NCBI RefSeq assembly: GCF_022605165.1
Contig: NC_063074.1
Coordinates: forward strand, 2,135,501 to 2,199,500
Reading direction: 5' to 3'
Length of the DNA: 64,000 nucleotides
Source of the DNA: Purpureocillium takamizusanense
Taxonomy: Eukaryota > Ascomycota > Sordariomycetes > Hypocreales > Ophiocordycipitaceae
Shown: piece by piece, positions 57,898 to 64,000 of the stretch
Layout: each line of letters begins with the position of its first letter
How positions within the stretch are numbered: position 1 is the first letter of the stretch
The notes under the pieces: generated by a model
Databases searched by the model: none
Seen by the model: the letters and a program-made list of their open reading frames with translations, nothing else
Told to the model about the DNA's origin: nothing
Program-made: the position numbers and the translations under genes

Positions 57898-59091
57898 ATG
57901 AAGAGGTTACGGGCGGCACGATGGAGCGGGCAATTGCTCCAAGCTCGCGCTGGAGCTTGCCCGGCCGCCGCCTCTAGACGACAGCCCTTTTTCATCCACG
58001 CCCTCCGCTGCCAGTCCTCATCTGCCGCCGCCGCCTCGGAGCATCACGCGCCCACACTCGAGGCCGAGGAGGAGGCCAGGATACCGCTGCCCTCGCCGCC
58101 GCACCACCGGGCCGCCGACTCGGCCAAGCTCGCCGCCATGCACGCCCGCCTGTCGCTCTCCAAGAAGATTCCCCTCGAGACGCTCGCCCGCTGCCTCGTC
58201 ACCCCGTCCGCCGACTCCAGTCCGGGCTTCAACAACTCGAGCCTCGCCTTCCTCGGCAGCACGCTCGTCAACTACCACGTGCTCGAATACCTCGTCTGCA
58301 AGTGGCCGCGTCTGCCCATGGCCATTCTGTACGAGGCCCTGCGCGCCTACGCCGGCCCCGAGTCGCTGCAGCAAGTCGCCCGGCGATGGGGCGTCGAGGC
58401 GGCCGCCGCGCCCGGCGAGGAGGTCGACCCGGGCCTGCTACAATGGACGCCGCATCACGCCGCCACAGACCAGCCCACGCTCCACGCCCGATGGGGCTAC
58501 GTGCGGTCTGAGGCGCAGAGGAATGCCGAGTACCGCCGCGGCATCAGCAGCCGGGTCGTCCTCGACGACGACTTCGGCGATGCCCTGGCCAAGCCCGTAA
58601 AGGAGGGAGAGGGCGCCGCGGAGGGCAGCGAGCACCTGCAGGATGAGGCCTTTGCCTCGTTCGTCCGCTCCGTCGTCGGGTCGATATACGCCCACTGCGG
58701 CCGCGAAGCCGCCAAGGCGTTTGTGACATCACACATCCTATCTCGGCAGATTGACCCGTCGGTGCTCTTCGAGTTCAAGCTGCCGACGCGCGAGCTCGCC
58801 ATGCTGTGCGCCCGCGAGGGCTTCGAGGCGCCGCTGGCCCGGCTGGAGAGCGAGACGGGCCGGCTGTCGCGGACGCCCGTCTATGTGGTCGGCATCTACA
58901 GCGGCAAGGAGAAGCTGGGAGAGGGCGCCGGGCCGAGCCTCGACATCGCGAGGCGGAAGGCGTCGATGAACGCCCTCAAGGCTTGGTACCTGTACAGCCC
59001 CGGGAACAAGGTGCGGGTGCCGAGCGACACGATGGAGGAGGGCGCGCAGCCGTGGAAGGCGCCGCACATCGACATCGGAGAGATCATCTAA
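57898..59091 (+). CDS. MRPL3: Mitochondrial ribosomal protein mL44 (RNase III-like)
   Basis: 397 residues, intronless. The N-terminus (MKRLRAARWSGQLLQARAG) is basic, lacks acidic residues and looks like a mitochondrial presequence. An RNase III-fold domain (about 75-270; NNSSLAFLGSTLVNYHVLEYL) lacks an obvious catalytic acidic signature, as expected for the structural mL44. A double-stranded RNA-binding domain follows (about 300-365; PVYVVGIYSGKEKLGEG, SLDIARRKASMNALKAWYL). mL44 is a large-subunit protein of the mitoribosome. The start was chosen at the Met that gives the presequence; the frame is open further upstream but not protein-like. Confidence 0.9.
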   Translation: MKRLRAARWSGQLLQARAGACPAAASRRQPFFIHALRCQSSSAAAASEHHAPTLEAEEEARIPLPSPPHHRAADSAKLAAMHARLSLSKKIPLETLARCLVTPSADSSPGFNNSSLAFLGSTLVNYHVLEYLVCKWPRLPMAILYEALRAYAGPESLQQVARRWGVEAAAAPGEEVDPGLLQWTPHHAATDQPTLHARWGYVRSEAQRNAEYRRGISSRVVLDDDFGDALAKPVKEGEGAAEGSEHLQDEAFASFVRSVVGSIYAHCGREAAKAFVTSHILSRQIDPSVLFEFKLPTRELAMLCAREGFEAPLARLESETGRLSRTPVYVVGIYSGKEKLGEGAGPSLDIARRKASMNALKAWYLYSPGNKVRVPSDTMEEGAQPWKAPHIDIGEII

Positions 59092-59364
59092 ACGTTTCGA
59101 GACGTCACGGCGGACGGGCGGCGGGACTGGCGTACGAGGTACAGTGATGATGGTGCTGGGTGGACTGGAAGCGGGTTTGGATCATACGACCCATCATCGG
59201 CGTATGTACATTAACAACACTCTGTAAAACAAAACAAATCAAGGCTCATTGCGGCACGGGCAGACCAAAAGCCAACATGGCTACGTAGTTGGCTTTTCAC
59301 TGTATTTGCATTAAAATGTCTAGGGCAGATGGCCTCCAATATCCAAACGTCTAGTGACACGATT

Positions 59365-61827
59365 TCAGCTGAACTGGTCCCCGTGGCCCATGAGAGCCCT
59401 CCGCGCATTCTTCCGCAGCTTCGTCTCCTGCACCTCCTTCTCGGCCTTTTCGCGGAGCTGCTTCTTACGCTCGTAGACGGCGCGAACGGTCGATCGGATC
59501 TGCTGCTTGCCCTCTTCGTAGTTGGCGCGCGCGAGCCGCACGACGCTGTCGATTTGCTCCGGGGTGTAGACGAAGTTCCAGGTGCTGAGGAACTCGGACG
59601 TGCCGGGGGAAATGTCGGGGACCCTGTCGTTGGAGAGGAAGGGGAGGTAGACGACGGCGATGCCGGCGTCGGGCCGCATGAGGTTGAAGGTATTGGCCTC
59701 GGAGATCTTCTTAGACGGGGGTGGCGGCTCCGACGTGCGTTCTTGCGTGGTCCCGACCCAGACAGTGCAGTAGCCCAGATCGCCGGCCTCCTCGTCTCCC
59801 GGCTCAAACTTGGCTTCTTCGTCCTTGCCGGAGAGGTCCTTGGCCTTGTCTCCTGCCTGCTCGCGGAGAGCCGTCTGGTCTGCCTTTGCATCCCGCACTC
59901 TCTGCTCCGCTTCGCGCATCGAGTCTGCCTCGGCGCCGGCGAGCTCTCTTGTCGTCTGCTTGACGGACTCGCCGGGTTTGGGCCACCCGATGCCGACTGG
60001 CCACCCCTTGATGCCTCGCTGGCGGGCGTACCCGTCCGCCACCGAGAGCCAGTTGTCCGACTTGATGTCGGCCGAGGCATCAAACGCAATGAGGACGTCG
60101 ACGTCGCGACCAGGGCGCAAGAGTGGGTAAATGGGTAAGTTGTTGGACATGCCGGCATCCATCAGTTGAATATACTCTTGCTGGTAGATGCTCTGAGGCG
60201 TTGTCTTGGCCAGCTTCCCGTACATGTTGTAGGCAAAATTCGGGATGCTGGCGGGGTCGATTGGATGCACCTTGACCAGGTCGTCGTCCCTCCCGGACAC
60301 GAGGTCGTCGACGGTGCTGAAGCCGGTCAGGCTCTGCACCAGCGGCCTGATCTCCTTGTAGTAATGGCTCAACGTGGCACAAAAGGCGCTGCCAAAGATG
60401 CCCATGAGGAGTGGAACGCGAATTTCGGGCAGGTGGAAACTGTCTTCAGGAGGCACGTCACTGCCGTCTCTGAATCTCCTCCCCATGGCCCAGGTCGGGA
60501 TGCCAGCCCCGAATTCCTCGCAAAAGAATTCGTAGGGCGTTATTTCGAACCATTGAAACCACGCTTCCTGCTTTGCCTGTTCCTTTGCTGCCTCGGAGGG
60601 GCTTGCCGTGGCGTCTTCACTGACTTGGGGAATCTCGTGTCGGACTGCCGTGTAAATCGGCAAGGGCCGTTGGCCCAGCTTGACGTAGTCGCGTTGGTTC
60701 GACAGCTTGAAATCCCGATCGTTGACACCCAACTCGCCTTTGGGCACAAGATATCGTGCACCAAGCAAAAGGCCATATATGTCCACCAGACCAAAGTCGG
60801 CCTTGGAGTCGCCCTTGAGCTTCTCCACCAGACCGCTCAGCAGGTACTTGCTCGTGGGCAGAGATATGAGCGAATGAAAGGCCACCGGCGGGTAAGCAAT
60901 ATGTGTCGACGCGCGTGCCTTGAGATGCTCCAGCAGGGCTCCAATGCTGCCGGTGAAGGATGAAAGGTACAGGGTTTGCAGCCAGCAGGAGCCACTCACA
61001 CCGGCCGTGTAAGTGACGCAGTCGAACAGTCCATCCTCCTCTGTTGCCAGGAGCGAACCCGTGCCGGCGATGAGGGCACGGAGGCCACCGCCCGAGCCGC
61101 ACATGGCAATGGTGGGAACATCATCAGGGTGCACATCCTCCTCCCCAAGGCCGAGATATTTCGCCAGGGCCACTCGGGCCACCTTTCGTCTGCGGGACAG
61201 GTACTCCTTTTCCTCGTCGCACAGGTCGGATGACACTCGAACGCGGGCAGAGTACCGTATCTCGGGGTTGGCGAGAGGGTCGTGTGCCTCTTGCCATATC
61301 TCGTCGGCCAGGGAGCCCGGTGACATGGACAGCTCACGCTGGAGCTTTCTCATGTAGCCCGGCAGCAGCTTGGACCACTCGGGAAGTATGAAGCCGACAA
61401 GCCGGTCCGACCACTCGGTCCACTCGAGATCAGACATGAGAGAGATGGACTCGAAGCGGCGAGCAAAGTTGGTCCACGCGGACTGGTCGTCCTGTTGGTC
61501 GTCGGCATTGTCCTGCTCGGCCACGTGGTCCAGGTCATCTTCCAGATCGGCGTGCGCATCACGCCCACCATGACGCCGTCCTCTGGGCGTGGAGGACAGC
61601 TCAGCGAAATCATCTGAGGGGTAGAGCCACCATACGAAGAGGCCGCTGGTAATGATGGCGGCGGGCAGGGTGGCACCGATGCGGTCTTGCAGTCGCGGGC
61701 TCGTAGCCTTTGTGAAGAAGCCACGGCGCAACGGCCTCGGGAGCGGCGAGCCGGGGCGTGCAACGGCCTTGGGCGCGCGGCGTAGAGTCGCCAACAAGGG
61801 GCCGGTAAGACGATCGATGCGTCTCAT
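59365..61827 (-). CDS. plaA: Cytosolic phospholipase A2-type lysophospholipase with mitochondrial-type N-terminus
   Basis: 820 residues, intronless from the Met at 61827. The PLA2_B catalytic domain has the oxyanion GSGGGLRA near 243, the nucleophile motif AGVSGSCW (Ser near 275) and the catalytic Asp in MDAGMSNNLP near 554, so the Ser-Asp dyad is intact. It cleaves fatty acid from glycerophospholipids. The first 45 residues are Arg-rich with almost no acid (MRRIDRLTGPLLATLRRAPKA), followed by a hydrophobic helix (about 53-72, PAAIITSGLFVWWLY), which suggests mitochondrial import and membrane anchoring. The C-terminal region has a Lys/Glu/Arg-rich helix. A Met 65 codons upstream (62022) is in frame but would bury the presequence; I prefer 61827. 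Convergent with mL44 (273 bp). Confidence 0.9.
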   Translation of the reverse strand: MRRIDRLTGPLLATLRRAPKAVARPGSPLPRPLRRGFFTKATSPRLQDRIGATLPAAIITSGLFVWWLYPSDDFAELSSTPRGRRHGGRDAHADLEDDLDHVAEQDNADDQQDDQSAWTNFARRFESISLMSDLEWTEWSDRLVGFILPEWSKLLPGYMRKLQRELSMSPGSLADEIWQEAHDPLANPEIRYSARVRVSSDLCDEEKEYLSRRRKVARVALAKYLGLGEEDVHPDDVPTIAMCGSGGGLRALIAGTGSLLATEEDGLFDCVTYTAGVSGSCWLQTLYLSSFTGSIGALLEHLKARASTHIAYPPVAFHSLISLPTSKYLLSGLVEKLKGDSKADFGLVDIYGLLLGARYLVPKGELGVNDRDFKLSNQRDYVKLGQRPLPIYTAVRHEIPQVSEDATASPSEAAKEQAKQEAWFQWFEITPYEFFCEEFGAGIPTWAMGRRFRDGSDVPPEDSFHLPEIRVPLLMGIFGSAFCATLSHYYKEIRPLVQSLTGFSTVDDLVSGRDDDLVKVHPIDPASIPNFAYNMYGKLAKTTPQSIYQQEYIQLMDAGMSNNLPIYPLLRPGRDVDVLIAFDASADIKSDNWLSVADGYARQRGIKGWPVGIGWPKPGESVKQTTRELAGAEADSMREAEQRVRDAKADQTALREQAGDKAKDLSGKDEEAKFEPGDEEAGDLGYCTVWVGTTQERTSEPPPPSKKISEANTFNLMRPDAGIAVVYLPFLSNDRVPDISPGTSEFLSTWNFVYTPEQIDSVVRLARANYEEGKQQIRSTVRAVYERKKQLREKAEKEVQETKLRKNARRALMGHGDQFS

Positions 61828-63602
61828 GGTCGCGGCCACCGGGCAAGGTAACAACAGGTAACTCGATAGCTGGGCCGGCTCGGTCAGGTACGGGGACCCA
61901 TTCGCGGTTGATGCATGGCCAGCGCTAAGCAGTGAGAGCGGAGTGACGTCAATGAAGGGCAATTGCGTCTGCCGCTGCCACGGCCGGCTGAGGTCGCGTG
62001 TCGGTGACGAGGCGCACAGCACAGCTCGCAGAAACCCAATGGCCTGGAGAAAGAAGAGGGCGGTCCGTTTTTCACATGCCGGAAGTCGGTGGTGAGGCGG
62101 AACTTTAATAAGGTTGAGAGATGCGGCGGCAGCTTCAGGCTTAGCTCGGCCATGATCAGGGCAGGGCAGGGCAGGGCAGGGCCAGCTGGCTGGCTGCTTA
62201 TGTCATTTGTTTCCCATTGCTCTGCATCGAGCTGCACTGGAAGCGTTTTTGACTTTTTTTTTAGGATCGGCGATGCGATTGCGTCCCTGCTGATTCCGTC
62301 ACTGTGGCCGGACTTGCTGAATTGACATAAAAATAAATAACCGATTGCTACTATGCGCAGCTTCTTGGTTCCTTTGCACTGCTTTATAACCTATCTGTAC
62401 AATCTACCGAGCATGCCCAGCAGCGGCAGTGCAGTGCCCTATAAAGGTAGATAGATCGCCGAGCGCCGCTCGTCTTGGCTTCGATCGAGTTGGAGGTGAG
62501 TGAGACAGAGGAACGGGCCATCGCTGCGCTTTCCATTGGCCCCAGGCAGTGGGCGAGTCTCCGCCGCAGAGTTCCTGCATGCGGTGGTTTCTCTCGTGGT
62601 GGAACCGGGGCTGAGAGAGCCTATTTGGTTCGTGCTTGATGCTTTATATAGATTCAGACTTGTGTTGCTGGACCTACTCGGCGTGCGACGGTTATCCTTC
62701 TCGTGGTATGGATCAATTAAATAGTACATGGCGCTAATTGCCCCGCATGGCGATCTGAGGCGGCTGCAACGGGAATCTCCAGTCGAGCTTCAGGTTCCAG
62801 AATAGTTGTCTATACGTACAGACTACAGTATACGGGCTATCCAGCGGCAGCGGAGGGCTGGAGCGACTCGCATCGGCCAAGACGTCACGGCATCTCAGCC
62901 CTACAGTAAAGGTATACTTTGGTACATATCGGGGCGTCGGACGAACTTTTGCACCAGTCGATTGCTCCTGGCACCCTGCCAAGGACAGTGCTAACTGAAT
63001 TGTACAGTATGACACTTTCGAGCAGAGAGACTGCGGGGCGCCAATTGCTGAGTCGCCTGCATCTGTGCAGGACGGTCCCACCCGACAGCGCTCCAGGTGG
63101 GCAGTGGGCGGCAGTGACCTCAAGGCAAAGTGGGGGAGGCGCGGGCGGTGAGGGCGCATTTTTTAGATTTTCGCTGCGCTGCGCTCCATGCAGAGCTTCT
63201 GCCCGCCGTGGCAGAAATCCTTGGGCAGTCTCTTTTTTTTTCTCCCCCAGTCTGAGCACAAAGTGAGTGCCACGGACGACGCTTCCTGGCACCATCAATC
63301 GCTGCATTGCCTCCATCTCGCACGACTTGCGTCCGCTTGAGTGTGTCATTGCGCCAGGTGAGCCTTTCCCCTTCCCTCTTATCCGGCCTTATCCTTTGAG
63401 CGAATGGACGGCGTCGCCTCGCCTCGCCTCGCCGGTGACTCTTCTCTCGCTCAATCCCGCCACCCATCCACGGCGGAAGCGATTGACTGAACGACCGCTC
63501 ACAATTCTTTCTCTCGTCGCTCCAGAAGTCTGTTTCGTCCATTTGCATATCCATTCACCCACTCGTCTGCATCGAGTCGCTTGCCTCTGTGCTCCAGTCA
63601 GA
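61828..63602. other. Divergent intergenic region, cPLA2 and La protein
   Basis: 1.78 kb between outward-facing starts. GCAGG pentanucleotide repeats at 62160-62182. Near the La gene the sequence is pyrimidine-rich, and a consensus-like CAG/GTGAGC at 63355-63363 could start a leader intron. No supported gene. Confidence 0.55.
62157..62182. repeat. GCAGG pentanucleotide repeat
   Basis: About five tandem GCAGG units read directly; non-coding, upstream of the cPLA2 gene. Confidence 0.9.
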
Positions 63603-64000
63603 ATGAGCGAGGCCGACACGACCACCCAGCCCGCCGAGGCTGTCCAGGCCCCCGAGGTCGCCGAGGACAAGGCCCAGCCCATCGAGGAGGAGGCTCAGCC
63701 CGCCGAGACCGCACCTGAGGCCACCAAGGACGAGCCGGCCAGCGAAGAGCCGGCCAGCGAGAAGCCCGCCGACGAGAAGCCTGCCGAAGAGAAGCCTGCC
63801 GAAGAGAAGCCTGCCGAAGAGAAGCCCGCCGAAGAGAAGCCTGCCGCCACCTCGGGCAAGAACATCATCAAGACGACGGCCAAGATCGACCAGGAGAACC
63901 CGCGCAACAATGTCAAGTTCGACCCCAGCACCCGCAAGGACGTCGATGACCCCGAGGCCATCCGCAAGCAGGTAATGATGATGGCCCCAGAGGTTTCACT
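63603..64000 (+). CDS. La-type RNA-binding protein, 5' part
   Basis: First coding exon, 63603-63971 (123 codons), ending CGCAAGCAG before a GTAATG donor at 63972; the rest lies beyond the window. An acidic low-complexity N-terminus carries tandem Glu-Lys-Pro-Ala-Glu units. It leads into KFDPSTRKDVDDPEAIRKQ, the entry of a La domain (family continuation VEFYFSD...). La proteins bind 3' oligo-U ends of RNA polymerase III transcripts and aid tRNA maturation in the nucleus. La-related proteins remain possible until the RNA-recognition motifs are seen. Confidence 0.8.
   Translation, partial: MSEADTTTQPAEAVQAPEVAEDKAQPIEEEAQPAETAPEATKDEPASEEPASEKPADEKPAEEKPAEEKPAEEKPAEEKPAATSGKNIIKTTAKIDQENPRNNVKFDPSTRKDVDDPEAIRKQVMMMAPEVS
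63774..63845 (+). repeat. 15-bp tandem repeat in the La gene
   Basis: About five units encoding EEKPA, nearly identical in DNA (GAAGAGAAGCCTGCC with few changes), which implies recent expansion. Confidence 0.88.

Noticed and set aside
59329..60138. Plus-strand open frame of 269 codons over the cPLA2 gene
   Set aside because: Antisense shadow with no domain.
1..64000. Transposons, rRNA, CRISPR or viral insertions
   Set aside because: No reverse transcriptase, transposase, long terminal or inverted repeats, rRNA segments or regularly spaced repeats were seen by eye on either strand.

Overview
This window is nuclear DNA from a filamentous ascomycete (Pezizomycotina, most likely Sordariomycetes and plausibly Hypocreales). 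The genes carry short introns (about 58-180 nt, nearly all GT-AG with internal CTGAC/CTAAC-like branch sites). The sequence is GC-rich with G/C-ending codons, and the families are typical of such fungi: a NirA/NIT4-like Zn2Cys6 factor, HET-C2, a CYP505 fusion P450, LaeA-like methyltransferases and the ErdS sterol aspartylase. I cannot name the species. I see no transposon, CRISPR array, rRNA or convincing tRNA.

Layout: (1) 1.7-4.4 kb, minus: Zn2Cys6 transcription factor with a 4.8-kb gene-free upstream region. (2) 9.2-14.5 kb: head-to-head pair of mitochondrial ribosomal protein uS4m (minus) and the clamp-loader subunit CTF18 (plus). (3) 14.9-16.8 kb, minus: flavocytochrome b2-type 2-hydroxyacid dehydrogenase. 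(4) 18.0-21.3 kb, minus: BRO1, an ESCRT/endosomal sorting protein. (5) 23.7-26.5 kb, minus: phospholipase D. (6) 28.5-29.3 kb, plus: HET-C2-like glycolipid transfer protein. (7) 29.6-36.8 kb, accessory-looking block: O-methyltransferase (minus), LaeA-like methyltransferase (plus), FAD monooxygenase (plus), with no polyketide synthase, NRPS or terpene backbone enzyme. (8) 37.1-44.6 kb: an HSL-type alpha/beta hydrolase (minus) head-to-head with an intronless aspartyl-tRNA synthetase/DUF2156 fusion (plus), recognisable as ergosteryl-aspartate synthase ErdS; the hydrolase is a candidate for ErdH, the matching Erg-Asp hydrolase. (9) 46.1-49.6 kb, minus: CYP505 self-sufficient P450/reductase. (10) 53.0-54.8 kb, minus: RNF126-type RING E3 ligase. 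(11) 56.9-59.1 kb: a tiny four-exon membrane protein (minus) head-to-head with mitochondrial ribosomal protein mL44 (plus). (12) 59.4-61.8 kb, minus: cPLA2-family phospholipase with a mitochondrial-looking N-terminus. (13) 63.6 kb to the window end, plus: first exon of a La-type RNA-binding protein.

Theme: an unusual share of genes acts on lipids or membranes (phospholipase D, glycolipid transfer protein, ErdS and possible ErdH, CYP505, cPLA2, BRO1), and three act in mitochondria (uS4m, mL44, probably the small membrane protein). The most notable system is the ErdS/hydrolase pair, which diverts aminoacyl-tRNA from translation to decorate ergosterol. All exon maps were built by eye from splice signals, reading phase and family conservation; no transcript data were available.
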